A stretch of DNA of 64,000 bases from Planctomycetota bacterium. GTDB lineage: Bacteria; Planctomycetota; UBA1135; GCA-002686595. This document shows positions 20,787 to 30,419 of this stretch, piece by piece (the stretch's first letter is position 1; each line of letters starts with the position of its first letter). The notes under the pieces were generated by a model. That model was not told where the DNA came from and made no database searches. It worked only from the letters and a program-made list of their open reading frames with translations. The stretch is taken from NCBI GenBank assembly GCA_016714045.1, contig JADJNY010000015.1, forward strand, positions 496,001 to 560,000. Direction: 5' to 3'. A program made the position numbers and the translations under genes.

Positions 20787-22229
20787 TCAGCTCAGGTAGT
20801 TGAGGAGCGTGTTCTGCAGGAGCCGCGCGCCGGTGGATTGCGCTAGCTGCAGCGTCTGCTCGGCCTTGGTCATGTCGAGGATCACAGACGTGATGTCCGC
20901 GTCCTCGACGTCCGATTTCATTCCCTGCAGGCTCACGTCGAAGTCGCCGAGGCGGCTCTCGGTGGCGGAGAGACGCTGGCTGCGCGCACCAAGCGTGCCT
21001 TGCGCGACCTGCATGTGGTCGTAGTTGCGGTCGAACTCGGCGAGGCGGGCGGAGAGCCGCTGCTGGAGCGCCTGCGCGTCGAGCCCGTGCACGTTGAGCA
21101 GGTCGTCCGCGATGCCCTGCAAGACGTCGAACGCGTTGACGGTGCCCGAGAACGTCAAGAGGTCCGTGCCCGAGCGCGTCAGGTTCGTCGTGTCGAAGTG
21201 CACGGTCGTCCCGTCCGTGTCGTCCGTGAGCTCGAGGTCCGTCTCCGTCAGCGCGACGCTCGTGAAGTTCGTCCCATCGAGCGAAATCGAGGCCGAACCG
21301 CTGACGGTGTCCGTGACGCCCGCACCCGTCCAGCCGGACAGGTCGAGGTAGAGCTCGGCGCCGTGCTCGTCGCGGACGACGAAGTTGGACGCGGCGGCGC
21401 TGCCGGACGCGGGGAGCGCCACGATGCGTCCGCTGCCGAGCTGGATCGTGCCCGCGGACGCGTCGATCGTGATCGCACGATCCCCCACGAGCGTGTCGTC
21501 GGCGCCGCCGTTCGCGAGCGCGATTCCAGCGCCCGTCAACGCAGCCGGAAGCGTCGTGGCGTCGTGGCGCACCGTGACGTAGCGATAGCCCGTGCCCTCG
21601 TCCGCGCTCGTTCCCGGCGCGAGGCCGGTGAGGCCCGCGTAGCTCGCGCCCGAGGCTTCGACGCTCGAGAAGATGTCATCACCCGCGATGTTGACCGGCA
21701 CGCCGACGCCGGCGCCGATCGAGATCTGGCGCGCGGATTGGTTCCCCATGTACTCGACCGTTCGTCCGGACGTGCCGGTGCGCTCGGCGAAGGGCTCGGT
21801 GCTCGATTCCGTGCCGCCGAAGAGATAGCGCTCGCCGAGCTTCGAGTTGCTCACCTCGACGAGGCGCTCCTTGAGGAGCTCGATCTGCTGGGACAGCGCT
21901 TGACGGTCGTCGTCGTTGAGCGTGCCGTTCAGACCCTGCACGACGAGCTCGCGCGCTTCGGAGTACAGGTTGCCCGCTTCGTCGATCGCGGCGATGCCGG
22001 CGTCGATGAGCGGCTTCGCCGTCGCGACCGCGCTGCGGTAGCGGTCGACCTCGCCGATCTGCCGGGAGATCGCGAGCGAGGTCGACGTGCCGACGGGGTC
22101 GTCGGACGGACGCAGGATGCGCTTCCCCGACGCCACCTGCTCCTGCGCGCGGATGAGCTTGAAGAAGTTGAGGAAGAGCCCGCGACGGACGTTGTCGTAG
22201 CTCGACGCTTGGGTGGGTCGGATGGCCAT
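20787..22229 (-). CDS. flgL: Flagellar hook-associated protein 3 (hook-filament junction)
   Basis: The 480-residue product joins the hook to the filament. The N-terminal coiled-coil has the family pattern VASGKRILRPSDDPVGT. The C-terminal helix mirrors flagellin (DADITSVILDMTKAEQTLQL then ARLLQNTLLNYL). The roughly 250-residue variable middle is long for FlgL and is rich in beta-type Gly/Asp/Thr. The start is the ATG at 22229 (MAIRPTQASS); the upstream frame lies in flgK. The gap to flgK is only 4 bp. Confidence 0.95.
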   Translation of the reverse strand: MAIRPTQASSYDNVRRGLFLNFFKLIRAQEQVASGKRILRPSDDPVGTSTSLAISRQIGEVDRYRSAVATAKPLIDAGIAAIDEAGNLYSEARELVVQGLNGTLNDDDRQALSQQIELLKERLVEVSNSKLGERYLFGGTESSTEPFAERTGTSGRTVEYMGNQSARQISIGAGVGVPVNIAGDDIFSSVEASGASYAGLTGLAPGTSADEGTGYRYVTVRHDATTLPAALTGAGIALANGGADDTLVGDRAITIDASAGTIQLGSGRIVALPASGSAAASNFVVRDEHGAELYLDLSGWTGAGVTDTVSGSASISLDGTNFTSVALTETDLELTDDTDGTTVHFDTTNLTRSGTDLLTFSGTVNAFDVLQGIADDLLNVHGLDAQALQQRLSARLAEFDRNYDHMQVAQGTLGARSQRLSATESRLGDFDVSLQGMKSDVEDADITSVILDMTKAEQTLQLAQSTGARLLQNTLLNYLS

Positions 22230-22233
22230 GGCG

Positions 22234-24573
22234 TCACAGGATGCTGAGCAGGTCGTCCTGCACTCGGTTGACGACCTGGATGAATTGCGCGGCCGCACCG
22301 TAGGCCTGCTGGAACTGGATCATGTTCACGAGCTCCTCGTCGACGTTGACGCCCGCGATCTGCTGGCGTCGCTCGTTCAGGCTGTCGTAGAGGAACTGGT
22401 CGACCTCCTGCGCGTTCTGGGCGACGTCGATGTCGAACCCGACGTTGCCGACGATGTCGCCGTAGTACTCGCCGATGTTCTTGTCGCCCAGCGCCTCGAT
22501 CGCGCTGCGCTGCGTCGCCAGGAGGTCGTTCAGGATCGTGTTGTCGCCCTCCGCGCCGCTGGATGACGCCGCGAGCAGGTCCGAGTTCGTTTCGATATCG
22601 CGGCGGAGCGCGATGTCGGAGGCGTCGCTGCCCGTGAGGAAGGAGTTGACGCCGAGCGCCACCAGGACATCGGACGTGTCGGAGTCTGCGAGTGCTTCGA
22701 GCGTGAACCGGTCGTTCTCCGTCGCGGAGAGCTCGCCGAAACCGAAGCTGACCGTGAGGCCGTTCGGGAGCACGAGGTCGCTGCCCGGCTCGTAGCCTTC
22801 GCCGACGTCGAGCGTCGCGACTTGGAGTCCGGAGGCGTCGAACACCCCCACCGACAGGCCGGGAGTCGTGCCGACGACGCCGTCGGACGTCGGCGCGAAC
22901 GTGTACTGCGCGTTCGTGTCGCCCGTGTAGACGCCGCCGATGCGCACGTCGACCGTGTGGTCACTGCCCGTCGAGCCCGCGCCGGCCGTGATGCCGAGCC
23001 CCGGGAGCGCCGTTCCGCCGGTGACGGTGAAGCTCGTCGACGATCCCGTCGCGAGCGACTGTAGGAAGAGCTTCCCGTTCGACGCGACGGCGCGCATGCC
23101 GCTCGTCGACGTGTTCGGGTCGGCGTTGATCACGGCGGCGATCTCGTCCGCGGTCGCCTGGTCGATGTCCACGAAGTCGTTCGCGTCGAACGTCACCGTG
23201 AACGGGCCGCCGGGCCCCGCGACCGTCAGCGTGTCGCCGTTGGAGAGGCTGTACGGACCATCGCCAGGCGCGCCGAGCGTCGCGGCGCCGCCGCCGAACG
23301 TCCCGCTTCCGTCGGGCCGCGGGTTGACGCGGCGGCTGAAATCGAAGCGGAAGCCGTCGTCGGACGCGATCTGGATGCGGCCGAAGCTGTCGAGCGCCGC
23401 GGACAGGTGCGGTGCCGCATTGATCGCGTCGATCACGTCCCCGACGGTCGTCGCGTCGCGCTCGACGTCGATGCGATGCGTGGTGAACTCGCCCGTCGCG
23501 TCGTCGACGACGTTGACGTAGAGCGCGCCGTCCTGCACCTCGAAGGGCAAACCCGCGCTGGAGAGGAGCTCGTCCTCGAGCTCGCCGTCCTGGTCCTGGT
23601 CCTGGATCGAGTACGCGCCCGTGATCGCCTGGAACGACCCCGACGCCGGGATGCCGGTGCTGTGTGCGCGGTTGAGCTCGAAGATCAGGCTCTTCGCGAG
23701 CGTATTGAAGCGCTCGCGAAGGGACGGGATGAAGTCCTGGCTCAACGTCACGAGGCCGCCGATCGTGCCGCCCCGGACGTTGACCGGGTTCGGGTTGCCC
23801 TCGACGCGCACCGTCACGGAGCCGTCGGTCTTCACGGCCGCGGACATGTCGTACGCGCGACCGGAGCCGACGAGCACCGCTCCGCTCGCGAGCACGGTCA
23901 CCGTTCCGCCCGGGTTCTCCGTGTAGCTGATGTTGAGCAGCTCGCCGAGCTTCTTCAGCGCTTCGTCGCGCTGGTCGCGCAGGTCGTTCGCGGGGACGCC
24001 GGTACCCTCGAACCCGCCGATCTCGCGGTTCAGGCCCGCGATCTGGTCCGCGAGCGTGTTCACGCGATCGACCTGGGCCTCCACCTGGCGCGCGCTGTCG
24101 CTGCGCACCGTCGCGAGGCTGCCGGCGAGCTCCTGGAAGCGACTCGTCACGCTCTGCGTCGACTGCACGAGGCCCGTGCGGAGCACGACGTCCTCGGGGC
24201 TGGCCGCGAGGGACGAGAGGCTCGAGAAGAAGGACTGCATCAGCGCGTTCAGACCGCGCTCACCGGGTTCACCGAGTAGGGCTTCGACCTGCGTCATGCC
24301 GTTGACGCGCGTCTCGAGCTGCTGGATCGAGGCCGTCTGCTGCACGAGCCTGCGCGTGAGCAAGTCGTCCGCGGTGCGCAGCACGATGTTCGCGTCGACG
24401 CCGTTCCCGATCGCGATGCCGCGCACGAGGATCGACGGGGACGCCGAAATCTGCAGGCTCTGCCGCGAGTAGCCCGGCGTGTTCGCGTTCGAGACGTTGT
24501 GACCGACCGTGTCGAGCGCGGACTGCGCCGTCAAGAGCGCTTTCAGGCCGATGTTGAGCGATACCGACGCCAT
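22234..24573 (-). CDS. flgK: Flagellar hook-associated protein 1
   Basis: The product is 779 residues, longer than the roughly 550 of enterobacteria. The N-terminal rod-type motif is LDTVGHNVSNANTPGYSRQ, and the C-terminus has VNVDEELVNMIQFQQAYGAA, as in all axial proteins. The extra length is an inserted beta-rich region (residues about 330-620) with Gly/Asp-rich sequence such as YSIQDQDQDGELEDE. It starts 2 bp from the flgN stop, so translation is coupled. Confidence 0.96.
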   Translation of the reverse strand: MASVSLNIGLKALLTAQSALDTVGHNVSNANTPGYSRQSLQISASPSILVRGIAIGNGVDANIVLRTADDLLTRRLVQQTASIQQLETRVNGMTQVEALLGEPGERGLNALMQSFFSSLSSLAASPEDVVLRTGLVQSTQSVTSRFQELAGSLATVRSDSARQVEAQVDRVNTLADQIAGLNREIGGFEGTGVPANDLRDQRDEALKKLGELLNISYTENPGGTVTVLASGAVLVGSGRAYDMSAAVKTDGSVTVRVEGNPNPVNVRGGTIGGLVTLSQDFIPSLRERFNTLAKSLIFELNRAHSTGIPASGSFQAITGAYSIQDQDQDGELEDELLSSAGLPFEVQDGALYVNVVDDATGEFTTHRIDVERDATTVGDVIDAINAAPHLSAALDSFGRIQIASDDGFRFDFSRRVNPRPDGSGTFGGGAATLGAPGDGPYSLSNGDTLTVAGPGGPFTVTFDANDFVDIDQATADEIAAVINADPNTSTSGMRAVASNGKLFLQSLATGSSTSFTVTGGTALPGLGITAGAGSTGSDHTVDVRIGGVYTGDTNAQYTFAPTSDGVVGTTPGLSVGVFDASGLQVATLDVGEGYEPGSDLVLPNGLTVSFGFGELSATENDRFTLEALADSDTSDVLVALGVNSFLTGSDASDIALRRDIETNSDLLAASSSGAEGDNTILNDLLATQRSAIEALGDKNIGEYYGDIVGNVGFDIDVAQNAQEVDQFLYDSLNERRQQIAGVNVDEELVNMIQFQQAYGAAAQFIQVVNRVQDDLLSIL

Positions 24574-24574
24574 G

Positions 24575-25051
24575 TCAGGCCTCCGCGTCGACGAGCGCGC
24601 CCGTCGTGGACTCCGTGCGTCCGCCCTGGATCGCGACGAGGGCCTGCAGCAGCTCCTCGATCACCTTCTGGTGCGCGTTGAGCAGCGACGACACGCGCCG
24701 GTTCTTGCGCGTGATGCGCTCCGCGGCTGCGCCGAGCTCGTCGCGGAGCTGTGGCAAGCGCGCGGCCGCCGCGCCGGCGCGTTCGCAGATGCTCGTCAGG
24801 GTGAGCGCGTTCCCCGCGACGCCCCAGTGCTCGCCGAGCGCGTCGAAGATCCGCGCGCGCTTCTCGTCGCGGCGCGCTTGCGCCTCGAGCTCCGTCTCGA
24901 TCGCCGCGATGGAGCGCTCGAGCGCCGGGCCGTCGGCCTTCTTGACGGCGGCCTCTTGCTCGTCGAGCAGCGCGAGGAAGCGCCGGCGCGCGAGGAGCTC
25001 CTCCTGCACCCACGCTTCGAGACCGTTCACCAGGCTCTGGACGCTGATCAT
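24575..25051 (-). CDS. flgN: FlgN-like chaperone for hook-associated proteins
   Basis: This is a 158-residue all-helical protein with the pattern of the FlgN family: an N-terminal helix ending LARRRFLALLDEQEAAVKK, and a C-terminal helix with NRRVSSLLNAHQKVIEELL. FlgN keeps FlgK and FlgL unfolded for export. It sits directly upstream of flgK and flgL and overlaps the end of flgJ by four bases. The identification relies on this position together with the weak family pattern. Confidence 0.82.
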   Translation of the reverse strand: MISVQSLVNGLEAWVQEELLARRRFLALLDEQEAAVKKADGPALERSIAAIETELEAQARRDEKRARIFDALGEHWGVAGNALTLTSICERAGAAAARLPQLRDELGAAAERITRKNRRVSSLLNAHQKVIEELLQALVAIQGGRTESTTGALVDAEA

Positions 25052-25656
25052 GATCCTTCCTCCCGTTCCGCGCGGAGCTCGCGAGCTCCGCGCCCGTTCG
25101 TTTCGTGATCCGCGCGCGCCGCGTCGTGGGCGGGCGTCGCGGCGTCCGCGGCCTGCGCACGCGCCGGGCCGCCGTTCGATCCGCTCTGCGTCATGAGCGC
25201 GCGCACCGTGTCGGCGGGCATCGCGTCCTGCGTGACGAGCGCGCGCGCCGCGCGGTCGGACGTGGTCGCTCGCTCGGCCAACTCGCCGTCGACGGACGCC
25301 TTCGTGTCCGCGCCGGAGACCTGCTGCCGCGCCGCGAGCTCCGCCGCCTGCTTGCGCTCGAGGCTCTCACGCACCTGGTCGGCGACGTGCAGTCCGCCGT
25401 CGCGCGCGATCGCCTCGCCGACGAACTGGTCGAGCCAGCCCGCGTAGACGTCGGCGTGCGGCCCTTCGCCGAAGAAGCCCTCGGAGAGCCCTTGGCGCAT
25501 CTCCTTGACGATCATCGTGGCGAACAACGCCTCGAACTTGCGGCCGGCTTCCGCCGGGGCCGCGTCCGACACGCTCGCCTTCAGGCGCGCGAGGTCCGTC
25601 GTGCCGGCGCTCGACGCGAGGGTCCGGGCTTGGAGGAGGTTCGCTGCGCCTTCCAT
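25048..25656 (-). CDS. flgJ: Rod-binding protein, FlgJ N-terminal domain only
   Basis: The product is 202 residues. The domain at about 35-110 (AGRKFEALFATMIVKEMRQGL, then GPHADVYAGWLDQFVGEAIA) is the rod-cap/rod-binding domain of FlgJ. The peptidoglycan-hydrolase half of enterobacterial FlgJ is absent, as in many phyla. An Ala/Asp-rich, probably disordered tail follows. The start is the ATG at 25656, which shares one base with the TGA of flgI. The end overlaps flgN by 4 bp. Confidence 0.88.
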   Translation of the reverse strand: MEGAANLLQARTLASSAGTTDLARLKASVSDAAPAEAGRKFEALFATMIVKEMRQGLSEGFFGEGPHADVYAGWLDQFVGEAIARDGGLHVADQVRESLERKQAAELAARQQVSGADTKASVDGELAERATTSDRAARALVTQDAMPADTVRALMTQSGSNGGPARAQAADAATPAHDAARADHETNGRGARELRAEREEGS

Positions 25657-26885
25657 CACATCCTCCGGATCTCGGCGACGAGCATCCCGCCCTGCTGCAT
25701 CGCCTGCAGGATGCTGATCAGGTCGCGCGGCGTCGTACCGAGCACGTTGAGCACGTCGACGACCTCTTGCAGCGTCGCGGCGCCCGGAACGAGCACGAGC
25801 GGCCTGTTCTCCTCGCTCACGTTCAGATCCGTGCGCGGGACGACCTTCGTCTGGCCGTTCGACAGCGGACCAGGCTGGCTGACCTGCGGCGTCTCCGCGA
25901 TCGTGACGGTGATGCTCCCCTGCGCGATCGCGCCGGAGCGCAGACGGACGTTGCCGCCCATCACGATGACGCCGCTGCGTTCGTTGACGATGACGCGCGC
26001 GAGGTCCTCGGTCTCGATCTCCTTCCGCAGGATCGCGTTCACGTACGCGACGTGCTGCGACTCCGGGAGGTCGACGGGCACCTTCACCTTGACCGAGCGG
26101 CCGTCGGGCAGCGCTTCCGCCGACCGGGGGAAGAGCGCGTTGATCGCGTCGACGACGTTGACGACGTTCGCGAGCGACTCCTGGCCGCTGCGCAGGTCGA
26201 GGTAGACGAAGGAGTGCTCGCTCGCGAGGCGCGTGGGCACTTCGCGTTCGCACTTGCCGCCCTGCGGAAGCGTTCCGACCGTCGTGTGGTTCTTCTTCGC
26301 GGACGCGCCCTGGCCTTCGGCCGAGAAGCCGCCGATCGTCACCGGGCCCGACGCGGTCGCGTAGACGACGCGGCCGGTGATCTCGGTGAGCTCGGTCATC
26401 GACAGCGATCCGCCCTGCAGGCTCGTCGAGTCGCCGATCGCGCTCACCGTGACGTCGATCTTCTGTCCAGGCTTGATGCCGGCGGGCAGCACCGCTTCGA
26501 CCTGCACGATCGCGACGTTCTTCGAGCTGATCTGCTGCAGGTCGACCTTGATGTTGCGCGTGAGCAGCAGGTTGGCGAGCAGCTGCCGCGCGGCTTCGAT
26601 CGAGTCGCCCGTGCCCGCGAGGCCGGTGACGAGGCCGATGCCCATCACCGTGTTGTCTTCCTGGCCGCGCACGGTCGCGACGCTGCCGATCGGCATCGCA
26701 AGGCGCGTCGGCGCGCGCGTCGTACCGAGGAGCTCGGCGCGCGGCGTCTGCGTGAACGTCGCGCGCGAGCCGAGCTCCGGCTGCTTGGGCGCTTCGACGC
26801 CGCCGAGCTGGAGCCGCGTGTCGACCGTGGGCGCGGCTTTGGGTTCCTGCTGGAGCGCGAGGGCGAGGAGCAGTGCGGTGATCAT
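25656..26885 (-). CDS. flgI: Flagellar P-ring protein
   Basis: The 409-residue product forms the periplasmic bushing around the rod. A short signal peptide is likely at residues 1-12. Family motifs include GQEDNTVMGIGLVTGLAGTG, VLPAGIKPGQKIDVTVSAIG, VIVNERSGVIVMGGNVRL and the C-terminal LGTTPRDLISILQAMQQ. Expected length is about 365, and the extra residues are in a Pro-rich linker after the signal. It overlaps flgJ by one base. Confidence 0.97.
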   Translation of the reverse strand: MITALLLALALQQEPKAAPTVDTRLQLGGVEAPKQPELGSRATFTQTPRAELLGTTRAPTRLAMPIGSVATVRGQEDNTVMGIGLVTGLAGTGDSIEAARQLLANLLLTRNIKVDLQQISSKNVAIVQVEAVLPAGIKPGQKIDVTVSAIGDSTSLQGGSLSMTELTEITGRVVYATASGPVTIGGFSAEGQGASAKKNHTTVGTLPQGGKCEREVPTRLASEHSFVYLDLRSGQESLANVVNVVDAINALFPRSAEALPDGRSVKVKVPVDLPESQHVAYVNAILRKEIETEDLARVIVNERSGVIVMGGNVRLRSGAIAQGSITVTIAETPQVSQPGPLSNGQTKVVPRTDLNVSEENRPLVLVPGAATLQEVVDVLNVLGTTPRDLISILQAMQQGGMLVAEIRRM

Positions 26886-26946
26886 GGGGTGGACGTCGTG
26901 GAGGTGCGTGGGGTGGAGCGCGCGCGGAGGTCAGGGAGCGCGTCGA

Positions 26947-27576
26947 TCAGAAGGGCCAGATCCACTGGATCGCGTCGTGGAGCCACTTCCCGAGGCCCTT
27001 GCGCTGCGTCGAATCCGTCATCGGGCCGTTGCCCGTGTAGGAGACCTTCGCCTCGGCGACGAGCTCGCTCGGGATCGTGTTGTCCGCGCGGATGTCCCAG
27101 CGCCGGACGATGCCGCTGAACTCGATCAGCTTCGTCTCCTGGTCGATGCGGATCTCGCGCCGGCCGTTCACGACGAGGTTGCCGTTCTGCAGCACGTCGA
27201 CGACGACGGCGGTCACGCGCGCGGTGAACTTGCCCTTCTTCGAGACGTTCGCCGTGCCCTTCAGCGCGTCGGCCGACGAGCCCTCGAGCCCGGGCAGCAC
27301 GCTGAACGCGTTCGGCTTCACGTCGAAGTTGGCGAGCTCCTGCTTCAGGCTCGTCTCCTTCTTCAGGTCGGACGACTCCTCGTTCTTGAGGTCCTGGTTC
27401 TCGCTGATCTCGATCGTCAAGAGGTCGCCAGCGCGGCCCGCGGTCTTGTTCGCGACGAGGCCGAACGGCCCGCCGTTCGGGTCGTAGATCGAACCGGGGC
27501 GCGACTGCGGCGCCTGCGCGAGGAGCGCGCTCGCGATGGCGAGGACGGCGACGGCGAGGAGGATGAGCTTCTTCAT
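26947..27576 (-). CDS. flgH: Flagellar L-ring protein
   Basis: The product is 209 residues. The family pattern SIYDPNGGPFGLVANKTAGR is followed by AGDLLTIEISENQ and, toward the end, GNLVVNGRREIRID, EFSGIVRRWDI and ELVAEAKVSYTGNG. The N-terminal signal (KKLILLAVAVLAIASALLAQ) has no lipobox cysteine, whereas enterobacterial FlgH is a lipoprotein. The ring must therefore associate with the outer membrane without a lipid anchor, or use another start. Confidence 0.95.
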   Translation of the reverse strand: MKKLILLAVAVLAIASALLAQAPQSRPGSIYDPNGGPFGLVANKTAGRAGDLLTIEISENQDLKNEESSDLKKETSLKQELANFDVKPNAFSVLPGLEGSSADALKGTANVSKKGKFTARVTAVVVDVLQNGNLVVNGRREIRIDQETKLIEFSGIVRRWDIRADNTIPSELVAEAKVSYTGNGPMTDSTQRKGLGKWLHDAIQWIWPF

Positions 27577-27665
27577 GGTGGTCTCGTGGTGTTCGCGGAG
27601 ATCCGCACGCTGCGCTGGATCGTTCGCGTGGGTTCTGTGTTCGGGTTCGGGGAACGCGGCCTCGT

Positions 27666-28718
27666 TCAGAGCTGGACGGTCACGAGCCCGCGGCCCGCGA
27701 CGCGCGCGACGAGCTCGCGCGACTTGTCCGCCGTCTGGATCTTCACGGTGTCGCCGAGCGCGCCGTCCTGCGTGCACGTGACCGTGCTGCGCGCGACGAC
27801 GGAGCCCTTGCGCACCTCGAGCGTGACGGGCTCGCCGCGTGCGACGAGCTGCGCACGCTTGACGTCGCGGTCCGTGACGAAGGACCCGCGGGCGAGGTCG
27901 CGCTGCGCGACGGCGCCCGCGAGCGCGTCCGAGCCGAGCGCCGCGAACGGCGTGGCCCCCTCGAGCTTCACGCGGCGCGCCTCGACGTGCGCCGGGGACA
28001 GGAGCTCCCCGCGCGCGACGTCGCGCACCAGGACGGGCAGCTCGGTCCAGAGCTCGACCGCGAACGCGGTCCACGCGGTCTGGTAGAGCGCGCCGTCGAT
28101 CCACAGCTGGACCGGGACACTCCACGCTCCGCCGCGCAGTTCGGGGCGCTCGAGGCGGGCGCGCAGCTCGAGCGTCTCGCGCGGCTCGGGCACCTCGAGG
28201 TCCGCGGACGCCGTCACGACGCGCACGACGGTTTCGCGGCCCGAGAAGAGCTGGTCGAGCTCCGCGCGCGCCTTCGCTTCGAGCGCGGCACCGCGCACGA
28301 TCTGCGTTCGCGGCAGGACGCGGCACGCGTCGGCGCCGCTGAACGCGACCTGCACGCCGGGGAACGCCGCAGCGACGTCGCGTTGAACGACGGCGCGCTG
28401 CACGAGCCGCGAGTAGCCCGGCGCGGGTGCCCAGCCGAGCGAGAAGCGCTCGAGGCGCGCGCGCAGCGCGGCGTCGGCGCACTCGATCGTGCCGAGCGAC
28501 GCGAGCTCGAGCTCGGTGCCGCGCACGCGGGCTTCGGCGGGGAGGACGAAGCGCGCCTGCGCCGCGGCGACCGGCGCGGGGCCGTTCGAGCCCTCGACCG
28601 CGGCGAGCATCGACGACGCGCGCGCCGCCGGAGCCGACCCGTCGCGCGGGGCGTCGTTCGCCGGCGCGCCGATCGACAGCGTGAGCGCGAAGAGCGTGGA
28701 GAAGAAGGTGGGGAGCAT
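27666..28718 (-). CDS. flgA: Flagellar P-ring assembly chaperone
   Basis: This 350-residue periplasmic protein has a signal peptide at about residues 1-20. The C-terminal part is an SAF-type domain: LVRDVARGELLSPAHVEARRV region, then AVAQRDLARGSFVTDRDVKR and TADKSRELVARVAGRG. FlgA helps FlgI assemble into the P ring. It lies between flgG and flgH, the usual order outside enterobacteria. Confidence 0.9.
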   Translation of the reverse strand: MLPTFFSTLFALTLSIGAPANDAPRDGSAPAARASSMLAAVEGSNGPAPVAAAQARFVLPAEARVRGTELELASLGTIECADAALRARLERFSLGWAPAPGYSRLVQRAVVQRDVAAAFPGVQVAFSGADACRVLPRTQIVRGAALEAKARAELDQLFSGRETVVRVVTASADLEVPEPRETLELRARLERPELRGGAWSVPVQLWIDGALYQTAWTAFAVELWTELPVLVRDVARGELLSPAHVEARRVKLEGATPFAALGSDALAGAVAQRDLARGSFVTDRDVKRAQLVARGEPVTLEVRKGSVVARSTVTCTQDGALGDTVKIQTADKSRELVARVAGRGLVTVQL

Positions 28719-28738
28719 GCCGTGTCCTTCGTGCGCGC

Positions 28739-29527
28739 TCAGCGCAGCATCTGGTTGACCTGCTGGAGCATCTCGTCGCCCGCCTTGATCGCGCGGCTGT
28801 TCATCTCGTAGTTGCGCTGCGCGAGGATCAGGCCGACGAGCTCGTCGACCACCTCGACGTTCGAGCGCTCGCGGTAACCCTGCTTGATCACACCGGTGCC
28901 GGTGAGTCCGGGCTGCGCCTGCGACGCGGCGCCCGAGGCGGGCGTCTCGCTGTAGAAGTTGCCGCCGTTCGCCTTGAGTCCCGCGGCGTTCGGGAAGCGG
29001 AAGAGCGGGATCGTGCCGACCTGCGAGGGCGTGCCGCTCTCCGTGTTCTGCGTCGTGACGATGCCGTCGTCGCCGATCGTGATCGAGATCGCGTCGGGCG
29101 GGATCGTCGGCGCGCCGTCGACGATGTAGCCCTCGCTCGAGACCAGCGTGCCCTGTCCGTCGAGGTGGAACGACCCATCGCGCGTGTAGCGCAGCTCGTT
29201 CGACGGCAGACGGACGCGGAAGAAGCCTTCGCCCTGGATCGCGAGGTCGTACTTGCCGTTGGTCGGCTCGAGCACGCCCTGCGAGAACGTCTTCGTCGAG
29301 CCCGCGATTTCGGTGCCCGTGCCGACCTGCAGACCGATCGGGTTGCGCTGGCTCTGCGACGTCGGAGCGCCGGGCTCGCGGTACGTCTGGTAGAGCATCG
29401 CGCGGAAGCTGAGCTCGCTCTTCTTGAAGCCGGCGGTGTTCGCGTTCGCGATGTTGTTCGCGATCGTGTCGACCTGCGTCTGCTGGGCTTTCATGCCGGA
29501 CGCAGCGGTCATCATGGCGCGGATCAT
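28739..29527 (-). CDS. flgG: Flagellar distal rod protein
   Basis: The product is 262 residues, the standard length. It has the N-terminal rod motif QVDTIANNIANANTAGFKKS, central FFRVRLPSNELRYTRDGSFH and C-terminal ERSNVEVVDELVGLILAQRN. It forms the distal rod between the MS ring and the hook. A 178-bp G/T-rich gap separates it from flgF. Only a small GCTCCG/CGGAGC hairpin is visible there (about 29605-29620). Confidence 0.97.
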   Translation of the reverse strand: MIRAMMTAASGMKAQQTQVDTIANNIANANTAGFKKSELSFRAMLYQTYREPGAPTSQSQRNPIGLQVGTGTEIAGSTKTFSQGVLEPTNGKYDLAIQGEGFFRVRLPSNELRYTRDGSFHLDGQGTLVSSEGYIVDGAPTIPPDAISITIGDDGIVTTQNTESGTPSQVGTIPLFRFPNAAGLKANGGNFYSETPASGAASQAQPGLTGTGVIKQGYRERSNVEVVDELVGLILAQRNYEMNSRAIKAGDEMLQQVNQMLR

Positions 29528-29705
29528 TCGTGGGCTCCTGGTCTCTCTCGGTTGCGCGCGGCGCGCGCAGGGTTCTCGTTCGGGGTCGGCTCGGCGCGGG
29601 GTGGCGCTCCGGATCGGAGCGGCGTGCGGGCCTCGTTGTGCGGGTGGGGTCTCGTTCGTCTCGGTCGGTCCGTGCGTGTGCGAGGAGTGCGGTTCGTGCG
29701 GGCGC

Positions 29706-30407
29706 TCACCGCGCCTGGTTCAAGCGGCGGTAGGACTGGTCGATCGACTTCATGACGTTCGCGGCCGACTCGAAGCTGCGCTGGACCTTGATCAGGCCGA
29801 CAAGCTCGTCGATCGACTGCGCGTTCGAGCGCTCGAGCGCCTTCTGATGCACGACGGCCGTCGGCTCCTTCGGCGCCAGGTCGGGACGTGCGTGCCAGTA
29901 GCCCTGGCGATCGACCGTGAGCTGGTCGCGGTCCGCGAAGTCGGCGAGCTTGAGCTGCCCGATCTCGTTCGATCCCTGCCGCACCTTGCCGGTGCCGTCG
30001 ACCGTGATCGCTTCGCCGGTCGCCTGGACGCGTCCGCGCTGTCCGACCCACGCGACGGGGAAGCCCTCGGACGTGAAGAGCTCGCCCTTGTCGTCGATGT
30101 GGAACGTGCCGTTGCGCGTGTACGCCTCGCCCGTCGGCGTCTCGACCGAGAAGAAGCCGTCGCCGTCGAGCGCGAGCGACCACGGGTCGTCACGGCGCTC
30201 GATCAGGCCTTGAGACCAGTCGGTCGCGTGCTTCGACTCGATCTCGACGTGCTTCTTGTCGCCGGTCCCGACCTCGAAAGCGCGCGTGACGGTGCCCTGG
30301 CGCTTGAACGCGGTCGCGGAAGCGTTCGCGAGGTTGCCGGTGATCGCCTCCATGCGCTTCTCGGCGGAGCGCATCGCGGCGACACCCATGTAGAGGCCCT
30401 TGTCCAT
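29706..30407 (-). CDS. flgF: Flagellar proximal rod protein
   Basis: The 233-residue product has the flgF/flgG-type N-terminus (MDKGLYMGVAAM, then RMEAITGNLANASATAFKRQ), central SLALDGDGFFSVETPTGEAY and C-terminal IDELVGLIKVQRSFE. It is the first gene of the flagellar operon. There is no Shine-Dalgarno before the ATG. A sigma-54 promoter places the expected transcript start within about 1-3 bases of the ATG, so the message may be leaderless. Confidence 0.95.
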   Translation of the reverse strand: MDKGLYMGVAAMRSAEKRMEAITGNLANASATAFKRQGTVTRAFEVGTGDKKHVEIESKHATDWSQGLIERRDDPWSLALDGDGFFSVETPTGEAYTRNGTFHIDDKGELFTSEGFPVAWVGQRGRVQATGEAITVDGTGKVRQGSNEIGQLKLADFADRDQLTVDRQGYWHARPDLAPKEPTAVVHQKALERSNAQSIDELVGLIKVQRSFESAANVMKSIDQSYRRLNQAR

Positions 30408-30419
30408 GCCGCGCTACAT

